From Alviniconcha marisindica (taxonomy: Eukaryota; Mollusca; Gastropoda; Provannidae), in assembly GCA_018857735.1 (NCBI GenBank), contig JABMCL010002103.1, forward strand, positions 1,292,001 to 1,356,000: a stretch of DNA of 64,000 nucleotides, in the 5' to 3' direction. Of the stretch, positions 1-11,935 are shown piece by piece (the first letter of the stretch is position 1; each line of letters starts with the position of its first letter). The notes beneath the pieces are model-generated. The model worked only from the letters and a program-made list of their open reading frames with translations, was not told where the DNA came from and made no database searches. Position numbers and translations under genes: made by a program.

Positions 1-472
1 ATCGGTCTTCCTTCACACTTAGATACTGACAGTGACGTGATCGCTCTTCCTTCACACTTAGATACTGATAGTGACGTGATCGCGGCTCTTCCTTCACACT
101 TAGATACTGACAGTGACGTGATCGCTCTTCCTTCACACTTAGATACTGATAGTGACGTGATCGCGGCTCTTCCTTCACACTTAGATACTGACAGTGACGT
201 GATCGCTCTTCCTTCACACTTAGATACTGACAGTGACGTGATCGCTCTTCCTTCACACTTAGATACTGATAGTGACGTGATCGCGGCTCTTCCTTCACAC
301 TTAGATACTGACAGTGACGTGATCGCTCTTCCTTCACACGAAGTTAGATACTGATAGTGACGTGACTGCTCGGCTTCGGCCTTCACGCTTAGGTACTCAT
401 AGTGACGTGACGTGATTTGAGCAGAAGAAGTGTGTTGTTCTTCCTTCACACGGCTTAGATCCTGATAGTCTC
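1..472. repeat. 39/42-bp minisatellite
   Basis: A head-to-tail array of the unit CTTCCTTCACACTTAGATAC plus about 19-22 further bases. Units alternate between 39 bp and 42 bp; the longer one carries an extra GCG before CTCTTCC. Regular to about position 350, then decaying copies to about 470. The array reaches the left edge of the window, so its true length is unknown. Both unit lengths are multiples of three, so one plus-strand frame stays open, but the encoded peptide only repeats the array. Confidence 0.95.
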
Positions 473-941
473 TCTCACACACGTGCGCGCGCAACAAAAA
501 GCAAACGAACAGAAAACAAAACGCAAAGCGAAAGTATCGCAAAATTCGACTTGTCAGTCTGTCGTACCGAGACAGATGTCGGCAAATCTGATCATCATGT
601 CACGGCCTGAGCCTGTCGAACGCCTTCACACTGTATTAATCCCACCTAAGTTTAGCAACACTCTGGCTAACACTTTTTTCTCTTGCAGATGCACAAAAAT
701 ATGTTAGTACAGAAAAGAAAGATAGTGAGAAAACGAGCGCCAGACTGATTTCAAGCAGACCTACCGTGCACCTGCAATTTTTATTCGTTAGAGCGTAGTC
801 AAGGGGAGAGGACTCCTAGTCAGGTTGACGCATTTTACAGGTTATTTCCCTTGAACAAAAAAAAATCGTGTGCCTCGGACTGTTTTGAAAGATTTTTGGT
901 GCGTGAATACAGTCCTTACTTTTAATGCCATAGGTGCGTTG
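473..941. other. No gene seen
   Basis: Unremarkable sequence between two repeat blocks. Short open frames here have no recognisable domain and no convincing splice context. Confidence 0.5.
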
Positions 942-1102
942 CGTATGGGTGTGTAAGTGTGTATGGGTGGGTGTAAGTGCGTGTATAGGTGTGTGTGTAA
1001 GTGTGTGTGTGTTGGGGGGGGGGGGGGGGGGGATATGGGTGGGTGTAAGTGCGTGCATGGGTGGGTAAGTGTGTATGGGTGGGTGTACAGCTGAGGCCGG
1101 CA

Positions 1103-1168
<66 letters not shown>
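942..1168. repeat. GT-rich tract, poly-G and (CA)n
   Basis: Degenerate GTGTGGGT repeats lead into a run of 19 G (1014-1032), then a further GT-rich stretch and (CA)n from about 1112 to 1168. The Cys/Val or Thr/His open frames across it are artefacts of dinucleotide repeats. Confidence 0.95.
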
Positions 1169-1169
<1 letters not shown>

Positions 1170-1299
1170 GGCAGTACAGTGAGGTTAACACACACACAGC
1201 CCGGCAGTACACGGCCCAAGCTATGTGTACACTATACAACTATGCACCAGTTTACAGTATCACTGTATTCAAAGCTGTAACCTGCCACCTGTACTTTAG

Positions 1300-1402
1300 A
1301 AAGCATAGAAAGTTGACCCCGGAGAAGAAAATTCTCCCGCCAGGACTGACTCGAACCCGAAATCTTTCAATCGCGAGTTCGTCGCTCTACTACTGAGCTA
1401 AG
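1300..1402 (-). mobile_element. tRNA-derived SINE head, minus strand
   Basis: Read on the minus strand, this has a pol III A-box-like stretch TTAGCTCAGTAGTAGAGC (complement of 1384-1401) and a B-box GGGTTCGAGTC (complement of 1348-1358), spaced as in a tRNA. The acceptor stem and CCA context of a working tRNA are absent, and it abuts another SINE through a short TTAC repeat. I therefore call it a SINE head, not a tRNA gene. Its 3' limit is not clear. Confidence 0.6.
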
Positions 1403-1410
1403 TAAGTAAA

Positions 1411-1726
1411 CATGGTGCTTAACGTCCACAGAAACCGTACGGCTTATTAGGGACGGGGAGAAGGGGGGGGAAGGGGGTATGGAGGTGGGGGGAGAGGGAG
1501 ATTATATACCTATCGCTACACTGTCACCACCAGAATGACTTCTGCATTAAGATGGGCAGCGATGAGAGCCATTTTAATGTTTCAGTAGGAAGTGATGGAC
1601 AAAGTCACAAGACAGTGTCCACAAACCACAACCTTTTTGAAGAGAAAGGAGAGCCGAAGCGGTATCGAACCGAGGTCCTTCCGCTTACCAGCCTAACGCC
1701 TTACCGCTAGGCCAAACCGGCTCACT
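1411..1726 (-). mobile_element. tRNA-derived SINE, copy A (about 316 bp)
   Basis: On the minus strand it starts GTGAGCCGGTTTGGCCTAGC (A-box region), has the B-box GGTTCGATACC (complement of 1661-1671), and ends with GACGTTAAGCACCATG followed by TTAC repeats. It aligns over its whole length with the plus-strand copy at 17740-18070 and with a 5'-truncated copy at 24162-24296, which defines the element ends. tRNA head, unrelated body and short-repeat tail are the classical SINE plan. Confidence 0.85.
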
Positions 1727-1879
1727 ACTGAGCTGTCTCCGGGCCATAATTATACGAGTTGAAATGAAGAATTTGTGTCTCCAAACTGACTTTCTTAAAT
1801 AATGTATGGTCTTCAGTGCTACGTGGGACGGTGTCGGTTGTTTTCCGCTCCTCAGTACCGACCGCTGTCAGCCACGGCT

Positions 1880-2365
1880 GCGTCAGACTGAGTCTCCGTC
1901 AAACTCCAAGCACTGGTTTACGACATCCTTCCTTCAACTACTGCCGTATTTAGTTACGCCAGAGGTCCCAGAAAACTGCCAGCTAACGAGCAGTTTGTTT
2001 GTTTTTTTGGTGCTCAACTTGAACAGTAGTAAGTTTGTCACAAACAACTCATATCATCAGACGTTTGTCAGTTTTATCATGTAACTGACCATGTTGCTTA
2101 CGCCAGTTCAAATAAAACCACAATCGTTTGAATCGAGACGGAACTCTTTTTTTACCCGGGGTGGATGCGCCTCATGTTTACGTGCGTGCCGGCTGGGCGC
2201 TAGGTTGCTTCCACAGTCTTATCAGTCAGTACCCGAACCTTTCGGAGGGCGCTGACCGCGTCGCTGGACAGCTGCGCGGAGATAAAGAGTGCCCCTTCAG
2301 TGGCGTAACTAAATCTGGCAGTTTAGAGAAGGGTGCCTGAAAGCGATGCTCGGAGTGCGAGTCGC
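1880..2365. repeat. Dispersed repeat shared with 61.7 kb
   Basis: Two blocks found here (about 1898-1938, CAAACTCCAAGCACTGGTTT onward, and about 2328-2352, GAAAGCGATGCTCGGAGTG) lie next to each other at 61712-61785. The distant copy looks like an internally deleted version, or this one carries an insertion. No coding function recognised. Confidence 0.5.
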
Positions 2366-2483
2366 CATTTTTCGTAGTCCCCCGTTCTGGCTGCTTAAAC
2401 GTCGAAAAATGAGCATGGACCTATATGTAATAATATAGTCTGTAACTTCGAACGCGCTTAGCAGGCCAATCGGACTGCCCTAT

Positions 2484-2935
2484 TTGCGCGTCTCACAGAA
2501 AAGAAGAGACTGTGATAGCCCGATTGTACAGTGGCCATTCTTTTATCACTCATTCCTTTTTATTGAACCGCCAATGTGTATCGGATGTGATGAACGTTTA
2601 ACCATTGAACATATTTTACTTACTTGTTCGGATTTTATTGAAATGAAAGAGCCACTTTACAGCTCAGTCACTGCGTGTGTTGTTTCATGTATTTCATCTG
2701 AGAAGGATTTTTAACTTTTTGAAAGCAATGTTTTTCGGAAAAAAATAAATTTAAAATCACTTTTGTTATCTGTGTTTGTGTTTTACTCACCTTTTAAGTA
2801 GGTTTTTAAATTTGTACATATACCGGTTTTAACACGTACACACTTTTGAAAATAATATGACGACAAAATGTGTATTGCCCTGATATAACCGCACTGGTTG
2901 ACTGGGCGTAAAACACCAAGTTACTTATTATTTAT
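2484..2935 (+). mobile_element. Non-LTR retrotransposon 3' end (LINE fragment)
   Basis: The plus frame ending at 2714 contains CIGCDERLTIEHILLTCSDF. A CxxC followed by LT-x-EH-hLL-x-C is the cysteine/histidine motif found after the reverse transcriptase/RNase H of jockey-like LINEs. Downstream is an A+T-rich tail ending near GGCGTAAAACACCAAGTTAC, resembling LINE/SINE 3' ends common in invertebrates. No reverse-transcriptase core is visible, so this is a 5'-truncated dead copy. Confidence 0.6.
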
Positions 2936-3070
2936 TCCCAGTGCGCATTCCTGTAGTGAAAGAGAGAGGGTGTTTGCGTTTGTGTATTTATTTATTTATT
3001 TTTATTTTATTTTTTTAATGTACGAGCGTGCGCACATGTACGTGGGTGTAGCAGTATGCGTGTGATTGAG

Positions 3071-3184
3071 TTTGTTAAACTTTATTAAACTGTCTTGTTT
3101 TATATTTGTTAAACTTTATTAAACTGTCTTGTTTTATATTTGTTAAACTTTATTAAACTGTCTTGTTTTATATGTAGGACTATT

Positions 3185-3220
<36 letters not shown>

Positions 3221-3428
3221 ATTTTAACACTATTTACAAGTGTGTGTGTGTGTGTGTGTGTGTGTTGTGTGCGCGCGTGCAGAGGGGGAGAGGTGGGGCG
3301 TGCGTGCAGGTGCACGTGTTGAACTTTTACTCCGCATGTTATGAAATTGAATGTTACTTATAAATGTGCGTGTGCACGCGCAAACTTGTTAAACTTTATT
3401 AAACTGTCTTGTTTTATATGCAGGACTA

Positions 3429-3492
<64 letters not shown>
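3071..3492. repeat. 35-bp tandem repeat with (GT)n tracts
   Basis: Three copies of a 35-bp unit (TTTGTTAAACTTTATTAAAC plus 15 bases) at 3071-3174, with a further copy near 3386-3420. (GT)n tracts lie between and after (about 3186-3210, 3239-3264, 3430-3491). The block looks like duplication of a microsatellite-flanking segment. Confidence 0.9.
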
Positions 3493-3494
<2 letters not shown>

Positions 3495-3777
3495 TGCGCG
3501 CGCACACAAACAGTCCTACATGCGGAGTATGTGTGAATTGAACTTTTACATCGCTGTCTTAGACGTAGGACTTTTTCTTTTTCTTTTTTACATTGAAACA
3601 TTACTTACAAGTGTGTGTGTGCGTGCACGCAGGTGTGTGTATGTCTGTGTGTATTGTTGGTACAGATGATTGTATACCTCTGCTAGTTGATGTCAGTGCT
3701 GTTGTTTGCTTATGTTTGTATGCTTACGCGTTTGAAGACACTTTCCTTGTAACCCTTGGCGAAGAAAGAATCTGAAT
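3344..3777 (+). repeat. Dispersed repeat, copy 1 (partner at 38.03-38.38 kb)
   Basis: Shares with 38030-38378 the ordered blocks TGTTACTTATAAATGTG, ATTGAACTTTTAC, a GT-rich centre, GTTGTTTGCTTATGTTTGTA and a tail like GAAGAAAGAATCTGAAT. The AATCTGAATCTG-type tail in the partner suggests the 3' end of a LINE or SINE. The GT microsatellite sits at the same place in both copies, so it was probably carried by the element. Confidence 0.7.
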
Positions 3778-3868
3778 TTCTTAGTTGTTTTTGCTGGTCT
3801 TTGTTCGTCTTTTGGGGCCGCAGATGCGTTTTTTTGTTTATTTTTTTATTTTTTGTTGTTGTTGTTTT

Positions 3869-3893
3869 GGGGGGAGGGGGGGGGGGGGGGGGG
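3869..3893. repeat. Poly-G tract
   Basis: A near-uninterrupted G run following a T-rich stretch with GTT repeats. A second G run lies at about 4158-4184. Confidence 0.9.
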
Positions 3894-4549
3894 GTTATGG
3901 TAGACGGTTTTGGGTGCATTTGTGCAGTTTCTTTTCTAGGAAGCAGTCTCGTGGTGATGCTGTGGACCCTCGGGTGTTGGGGGTATGCCCAGGTCTACGT
4001 AGCAAGGGCTAGAATCACAAAGGGGAAAGGCTCAGGTGTGGAAGTGATTCCCGGCCTTGCACGCGTGACAATCGTGTTGCTCAAGTTGTTTTGAGAGAAA
4101 TTATGTTCCGGGTAAGTAGCGCTAGCCACGCTGGTTTTAAAGAGGTGACAGGGAGGCGGGGGGGGGGGGGGGGGGGGGGGGGGAGGGGCTCCGGAGAGCT
4201 CATGTAAATCTGGACACAGGTGCACGAGACTGCAATCGGCATGCACCTACAGAAATGCCTCAACTTTCAACTAATGCGGGCTGACGCCGCTGAACCGGCG
4301 AACGCTAGCGGATGCTTTATAAGAGAAGAAAAAAGCGGAAAGCTCCAAGGGAGGCACTGGGCTAACTACCGGTACCGTAAGAGCGAGACCCTTCGCCCTG
4401 ATACAACCGTCATGGCCGACTTGTTCATTCATTTTTTTATTTTATTTTTACACCAGCTCAGAACACGTCACTAAAGTTTGTCCAATCCACTGTTAAAATG
4501 TTAAGCCATCCCTTTCCATCAATGCACAGTAACAGTATGGTACTTCAAC

Positions 4550-5170
4550 TATTTATGTTTCGTAAGCACTCGCCACGGGAACCTGCTAAAATCGCTTAGG
4601 AAAGACTATGGGCAGTGTGGGGAACTGTTGTGTGCTGGCTTCATCTGTAATATTTATTATTATATGACGATTGCTGTGATTGTGGTATGTTAAATAATGG
4701 GAGTTATACGTAAGCGTGTGTAGGTGTAGGTGGGCGAAGCGTTTTTGTTTTGTTTTTTAATGGGGGTGTAGGTGCGACTGTTTGTGGGTGGGCGTTGCTT
4801 TGGCTGTCAATGGAAAAGCGGTGAAGGGTACGAATATAATGGCTGTGCATTTTACCACCTCAGAAGTGACGACGTTTTACTACGGTTTGCTCCGTTTTAT
4901 TTTTATGCTTTTACCTTTGTTATGGTGATTTGTCAGTCTTTTTGTAAAGGTTAATTTTCATTGTATGCACTCATTATGAACATAATAGTTTTGTGTTTAT
5001 ATTGTGACTAATTTTATTCCGCGGGCCCCAAAACACGTAGTTAAAAATGTAGGGAGAGGATTTGGGGGGCAAATGAAGGTGAATGGGCCTGGGAGATAGA
5101 AATTAGGACAAGAAATTGCCTGTAGCGGGCGAAGCACGTGGGGCTTCTGCGTCTTCAATAACCCCAGCGC
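4550..5170 (+). repeat. Dispersed repeat, copy 1 (partner at 14.4-14.66 kb)
   Basis: The blocks CACGGGAACCTGCT (about 4573), TTTTATTCC (about 5010) and GGACAAGAAATTGCCTG with AAGCACGTGGGGCTTCTG (about 5096-5140) occur in the same order at 14420-14660. Here the first and second blocks are separated by roughly 400 bp of extra sequence. The family is not recognised. Confidence 0.6.
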
Positions 5171-5424
5171 CTCAGTGCAAATATTAAGGTTTGGTTTTTG
5201 TTTATTGGACTAGCTTTTTTTCTGGGGTCTCTAAAAATCCGGCATAAACTTGATTATGAGACGTGGAAATTTCAACACAATTCCTTAAAAAAACAAAGGC
5301 ATAAGCAAAAGAATCAAAGGGTGGGTGGTTCTACACCCAGTCAGTGGAAGAGGTTAATTCATAAAACGGAAGAATTAGCTATGCTCTGCCTTGATGTTTT
5401 ATAACTGTAGCTTGGTTTAATTCA

Positions 5425-6470
5425 TGAAATATAAGCAATGCCCTGCTTTGAGGTCCATCACTACAGGATGCATCCAAACCAACCCTGGGTTTACTGTGCA
5501 GACAGGGGTCTGTAAATACACAATGTATCCAAACCAACCCTGTGCTTACTGTGCAGAGGTCTATCACTACACAACATATCCACAGCAAACTGGTGTGTTT
5601 ACTGTGCAGAGGTCCATCAGTACACAACACATCCAGAGCAAACACGGTGTTTACTATGTGAACAAAGCTGCAGATAGAGGTGCATCACTACAAGATGAAG
5701 CCAAGCCAGCCCGGTGCTTACTGTATAGAAAGCGCTCCATCACTACACGATGAAGCCAAGCCAGCCCCGTGTTTACTGTACAGAAAGCACTCCATCATTA
5801 CACGATGAAGCCAAGCCAGCCCTGTGCTTACTGTACAGAAAGCGTTCCATCACTACACAACGTATCCAGAGCAACCCAGCGTCTACTGTGTGAACAGAGG
5901 TCCATCACTACACAACATTATACATAACCAAAAAACAATCCGATGCAATCCTGTGCGAAAAGAGGTCCACCACTGTACAACATATCCAAAACAATCCCAC
6001 TCAATCCTGCGCAAAAACAGGTCCATCACTGCCCAACATACCCGAAACAATCCCACGCAATCCTGTGCAAAGAGGTCCATCACTGCCCAACATACCCGAA
6101 ACAATCCCAGGCAATCCTGTGCAGAGGTCCATCACTGCACAACATATCCAACAGGTCCACCACTACACAACGTACCCAGAGCTACCCTGTGTTTACTGTG
6201 CAAACAGGTCCACCACTACACAACGTATCCAGAGCTACCCTGTGTTTACCTTGCGAACAGGTGCACCACTACACAAGTTCAATGCATCCAGAGCAACCCG
6301 TTTACTGTGAGAACAGGTCCACCACCACGCAACATATCCAGAGCAACCCTTTGTTTACTGTAGGAACATGTCCACCACTACATAATGTAACAAGAGCAAC
6401 CACATATTTACTGTACGAACAGGTCCACCATTATCTACACAGAGTAAAACAAGTGCAATTCTATCAGCCT
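5425..6470. repeat. 53-bp minisatellite
   Basis: About 19 diverged copies of a unit containing GGTCCACCACTACACAAC, TATCCAGAGC, AACCCTGTG and TTTACTGTGC. Period is close to 53 bp with indels. Several frames stay open by chance on both strands; the peptides change frame between units and show no conservation. Confidence 0.95.
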
Positions 6471-6587
6471 ATGCTTGCTGGGTGCAGAGAATTCCACTCA
6501 CCGATATGACATACAGCCTATGTTGTAGAACAGTAGTAATCATGGTACTTCACCACTATGCACAGGTGCTTTTACAGATACCTGCCA

Positions 6588-6668
6588 CTTTGTGCAGGTG
6601 CTTTTACTATTTCAGATTCAAAATTGACTTTGTGCAGGTGCTTTTACTGTTTCAGATTCAAAATTCAA
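6588..6668. repeat. 40-bp tandem duplication
   Basis: Two adjacent copies of CTTTGTGCAGGTGCTTTTAC followed by a TTTCAGATTCAAAATT block, differing at a few positions. Confidence 0.9.
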
Positions 6669-8017
6669 ATCTACAAAAAAGAAGAAGAGACAAAGTCAAT
6701 GAGAAGAAGCGCTGTAGTTGGAACATGATTTATTACAAGTTTTTGCATGAGATATCAATCACCGAAGCCTGCAGGAACTGTGTGGAAAGTTATTGTTAGG
6801 CAAAAGGAGCAAGGGGGAGGAACAAGTTGCATCCGGCCACAGCTGCAGAAAAAGTTTCTCTTCGACACCAATCAATGAAAATGAAAAAAAAATATGAAAA
6901 AAAGGAGGATAATGTGAACAGAAATACTTGTGTACACACACACACGCTCGATTACATGGGGACTAATGATCTGCCCAACCACAATCTCTAAGGCTTCCTC
7001 TTCAATCTCAGTGCCTTGTTACCACTGACACACTGGCCACCAGGCACTGCGGACAGCACCATGTTCAGAAGAAATTCACCCACAGTTAAAAGCAACCTCC
7101 TTACAACTGCACCTCCTGTTTGAAATGATCACTTAAGGGGGTGGGATGGGCGGTGGGGGTGGGGGGTGGGGGGGAGGGGGGGCGCGCTCCATTTTCAGAT
7201 CAATGGCTCTCGTAGATGTTGTGGTACTTTCCAGCCAGACATGGCAAAGATGACATCCTGCATGGTGCAGATAAAACATGTTCCTTGACCACACCCAGTG
7301 ACAACCCATCACACCCTGAAATCAGCACCTGTTCTGTGTAGTTGCCATTTCCAAGAGTAGCAGACGATGGACACACTTCCCTGAACCTGTCCACTGGCAC
7401 TCTTTATATCTGTATATGTCTTCACCACACAACTGTAGCTGATTTCACTTCAAGGCCATCATCCCAGCTCTCTACAGGATTTCCTTTCATTTGAACCGGT
7501 TTGGGCCTCTTCTTGTAGAGACTGGCTACACTGGTTGTCGGTTGACTGCCTACTTCTTACACATTCCATATTCATTCACCCACACGGAACACAGCATCCT
7601 CAACACATCTACACCTCTTTCACCGTTTGCCAGATGGCCAGTTTGAGTTCAACATGCCCTCCTCCCTGCTTGTTGTTCTTTGCAGAACTGCAGGAGCCCA
7701 AAACCCATGAAACAGCATCCAGATGTCAGCTAAATGATCCAATAATGTACACTGTGTACCTTGCGACAGTCATTCACATAAACACAAAAAAGATGTCTAC
7801 ATGACACTCGCATAAAAAAGACAGAAGACCCTTATGTAACTTTTATCCATTAATCATAAGTAAGATGACTAGAGTATGTACATCCTATGTTATAGCACGA
7901 ATTGCAACGAGTTTATAATGAGGCTGGCAAAATGCAATTATTTTAAAAGTAAAAATAATGCTAACAACAAAAATAAAGACATTTCAAACCAGGAGCATTA
8001 CGTTGCTGCCAAGCAAA
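6669..8017. other. Downstream flank of eIF5A, no gene assigned
   Basis: Lies 3' of eIF5A on its strand. It contains a G-rich tract (about 7137-7182) and short open frames on both strands without recognisable domains or splice signals. Some of it could be alternative 3' UTR of eIF5A. Confidence 0.4.
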
Positions 8018-8023
8018 TTTATT
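8018..8023 (-). terminator. Candidate poly(A) signal of eIF5A
   Basis: TTTATT on the plus strand is AATAAA on the minus strand, about 735 bases beyond the eIF5A stop. It is the nearest canonical hexamer I found downstream. Use of this site is inferred. Confidence 0.4.
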
Positions 8024-8756
8024 GGAGGATGGTTATCCAATCAGTCGGACATTATCACTTTCATTTCAATCAAATTGGGTTACACTTGACAAACCAAACC
8101 ACACATATTGACAGCTCTGTAAAGTCTTGACAATCCACATGTTCTGACAGCTGTGTAAAGACACGACAATCCACATTTACTGACAGCTCTGTAGACACAA
8201 AGACATACAAAGCGGAAAGCACTCCTAACAAATGGTTCAGCCTTGTTGTTACTGTCTCCCCCCCTCCCCCCCCCCCCCCCTCTGGTTTAGTACATCTTAA
8301 TCACAGTATAGAAACTTCACTCTATCAGACCAGGTCACTTCAAGTCCTGAGCAAATCCACTCCCTTTAAATAGTCTACAGCAGGATAAATAATGTAAACT
8401 AAAAAGAAAAGGATGGTTAAATTGACCCCTTCTTCAGGATTTGCCTCTTTGTCCAAAGATGCAAGCCAGCGAGAGAGATGAGTGACGACGATTACTTAAG
8501 GAAGCAGATGGAGGAAAACAAACGACCAAATCAAGTCCAGTCTTTGAACGACGGTGATAAAACTTTCCCTGTCAGCGGTGGCCCCCCACTGGAGCAGAGC
8601 GTCCACTGGTTGGCTTAAGAGTCCCAGTAAAAAAACCACCAGCTGCTTCCGGCAGTTAAGCCTAGGAAGGCAGGGTGGGGGAAGTCGTCAACATCATCCC
8701 ACAGTCGAGTTGCAATGGCAACAAACAGCAACTGGAGAACATGACTGCAGGCAGCA

Positions 8757-8828
8757 TTACTTGGAGTCACCTCTGTCTTGTTTGGTGCCAACCACAAACT
8801 CCTCCCCCATCGCCTTCAGCACAGTCAC
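8757..8828 (-). CDS. EIF5A: eIF5A coding exon 4 and stop
   Basis: 23 codons, [17 protein letters not shown] to DSK, then TAA. Acceptor is [19 protein letters not shown] matches the eIF5A C-terminal strand TVLSAM-TEE, so the long jump across intron 4 is justified. Confidence 0.9.
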   Translation of the reverse strand: MTVLKAMGEEFVVGTKQDRGDSK

Positions 8829-11800
8829 CTGAAACAACACTCCACACGCTAAGCACACTGTTTGTAGGAACAACCCCCCCTGGGAAAAAAAACAGCCTTC
8901 AGCACCATCTTCAAACATCACCCACTCCACATTCACACCTTCTTCCCCCCCCCCCCCCCCCAATCAACACTCACTCCACACTTTTACCGACCCCCCCCAG
9001 TGCTCCACACCAACAGCTTTCAGCACTGTCTTCAAACAACAATCCATTCTCTCTTACTGTATTCCTTACCAACAGCTCTCTCCTCTAAAAACAACACAGT
9101 ATTCCTTGCAAACAGCCTAGTGAGCCAACCAGAAGGATGGTATTAGAACTACTGCTACTAGGTAGGGCATATAACTGTTGATCCTGAAGTTGGGTTCTGT
9201 TTACAAAAAAGAAAAATCATTTAAATCACATGTAAACCAACTGTGCCCCAGACTGCCTGATTTATTTCCTGCTACACAACCCCAGAACGCCCTGTAGTGG
9301 CAGATAACTACACACGCCATGCTAGCATCCCCGCTTATGCAAACAGAAACAGGATTCTTGTGAGACTTGAAGCCTCATTTCTACTGTTGTACAGTACTTC
9401 CAGTGATGTCCTTTGTTGAAAGTTCAGTGGAGTCTGAGAGACGCTGTGAATTTTCAAAGTTGCAAGATGGACAAAGGATAGATGCATGAAAATAAACAAA
9501 AGCCCTACTGTTAGCAGTGGCATCAGAGTTTCATCCATCGAGATTTGAACTGCAAATTTGGCTCAGTTGCTTACACTGGGCACCCTAACAAACTCATGGA
9601 GCTTCATCTTTGGAAATTCAAACTGGAAGGGAAAAAAATTGAGTAAAAAAAAATATCAAAACCTGCTGGATATACAAGAGCAATATATTTGCAAACTGGG
9701 AAAAATACAAAGTGAGCTGAAACTTTTGTGGTGTTTATTACTGATTTTTAAAGTTGTATACTGGGATCATTTGACACAGTTACCTCCCATCACATGGGAT
9801 ATTGTAGAGAAAGGACAGCGGCTGGTCCGAGTTTATTAGAGTGCCCAGGGTAAGCAACTGAGCTAAATTTGCAGTTCAAATCTCAAAGGATGAAGCTCTG
9901 ACACCATTGCTAACAGTAGGGTTTGTTTATTTTTGTGCATCTATCCTGTCCATCTCACAACTTTGAAAATTCACAGCGTCTCTCAAACTCCACCAAACTT
10001 TGAACGAAGGACATCATCAGAAGCAGTAAACAATAGTGGAAACAAGGCAACAAGTCTCACAAGAATCCCGTTCCAATTTCATAAGCTCTAGCTGGGATGC
10101 TAGTATGAAGCGTCTGCTACCAGGCAGTCTGGGGTTGTGCAGTAAGAAAAAAAGAGTGGGCAGACAGGTGATCTGGGGCAAAGTGGGTTAAAGCCACAGC
10201 AACCGATCCAAGGGATCGGGACGCATGCACACTGGAGTGGGCAGGGCTTAGCTAACTAAAAATAAATAAAGCGCTATGTGTGGTTATGAAGAGGAAAAAC
10301 AAAACAAAAAGAACACAACTTGCAAACGTTCAACAGAATTAATTTCCATCACCTATGACTAGGTCCAAGTTATTGGGCAGTTCAGGTGGTGTTGTTAACT
10401 CCTTTGACTTTTGCCCTGCAACGTTTAAGTCCTGTGGCTGCTTTTACTTCCAGTGCAGACTTTCTACACAATGGAAGGCGGAGTCAGTGAATTAGCAAAT
10501 TTTACACTGCCAACTTTAAAAGGCTTTCTGGAGGCCCATAGTCAGAATGTGTCTGGCAACAAGCAATAACTTGTTGCTTGTGCTATAGGATGCCCCAAAA
10601 CGCTTCTTCCATGAACTCACAATCTTCTGGTCAGCCAAAAAATGATGCAAAGACACTTTTTTCCACCCTCCATCCCCTTTCCCCGGTAATTTTTTCAACT
10701 GCAACAGTGGTGACATTTGCACTGCTTCGCAATTCTAGGTTCAACTTCCATTGTTATACACAGCATGAAGCAATGCCTACTCAAAAATCAGCCTGGAAAT
10801 GACACTGCGACCTCTCGCAACTTCTTGCACAAAAGATTACAAAGGGCATTGACTCGTGCAAACCAGCTTCACTGAACCACCCAATACTGTCATAATGTAT
10901 GCTCAAAATATTTTGCCAAAAAGTTCATTATGCTGTTCACATGCTTCAATAACACAAATATACTTGTAACTGCATTTCTTGTAATAAAAAATTATGATTG
11001 TGGATTAAGAATTTTTTTACACCCCTCTAGGGAACTGGGCTTTCTCACCATTTGTTTATAGAAGTTCTGCCCTCTTCAGGATCCAGTAGGAAGGTTTGTT
11101 ATGTTGCTAGGGGCTCTTGCTCACTTTCTGTCTCTGGCATCAGGTTGCAAAGACAGTTCTCAGAACATATCAACTTTGACAGCTCAGCCAGGCCAAGGTG
11201 GGTGACATCGAATGGTAGAGGTTGTTCAGCCTCCATCAGTTTCCAGCCGCATTACTAGTTTCCCACTGTTCATATGAGTATGGGACTGACCACCTTTTGC
11301 AGCAATTTTATTTAGCAAACGTGTTGTTTTTTCTAGTCCTGATGATAGTTCTGAATCAGTTCCTTCCACAAGCTCTAAGTTGAGATTGACAACAGGTTGC
11401 CTACTCAAGAACGTAAACAAACCAGGAATCTGCAGATACCAGTGAAAGGCTAAGATCTAACCAGGCAACAGTGAAAAATGCTGATTGCCATGGAGGGTCC
11501 CACACTCAAGATACCAAATGTAGCACTTGCACAGACTTCCGCAGCAGACGCAAGAGGCTGGATTTCAACTACATAAATGCAGGATTTTGTTTTTGTTTTT
11601 AAACAATTAGTATGTGTAGCCTCATGTTTGGTTCTAGCCGTTAAAACACTGCATTTGCTGTACGAAAGTTCTAAAAACTGTTTGCGACCCCTGCTTAAGA
11701 TTCATGGACCAACAACATAATCGTGTTAATCAATGTAAAATTCTCACCAATCAGCACAAGAATACCAAAACAACATCAACAACCTGATCTACCCGTATTT

Positions 11801-11879
11801 TCCCAGAGCCGCCAACCCTTCACTAGACTTTAGTATAGCAAAATCAGATTTTACGCATAGTAATTTCATTCTGAGCACA

Positions 11880-11935
<56 letters not shown>

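Noticed and set aside
37..354. 105-codon repeat ORF resembling a secreted repeat protein
   Set aside because: The unit length is a multiple of three, so any stop-free unit gives an open frame. There is no signal peptide, and the array decays smoothly into non-coding sequence.
1661..1726. True tRNA genes at 1.35 kb, 1.7 kb and 17.75 kb
   Set aside because: A and B boxes are present, but the acceptor stems do not close and the sequences continue into shared SINE bodies.
7200..7400. 66-codon minus ORF downstream of eIF5A
   Set aside because: No recognisable domain, no splice or start support; probably within eIF5A 3' flank.
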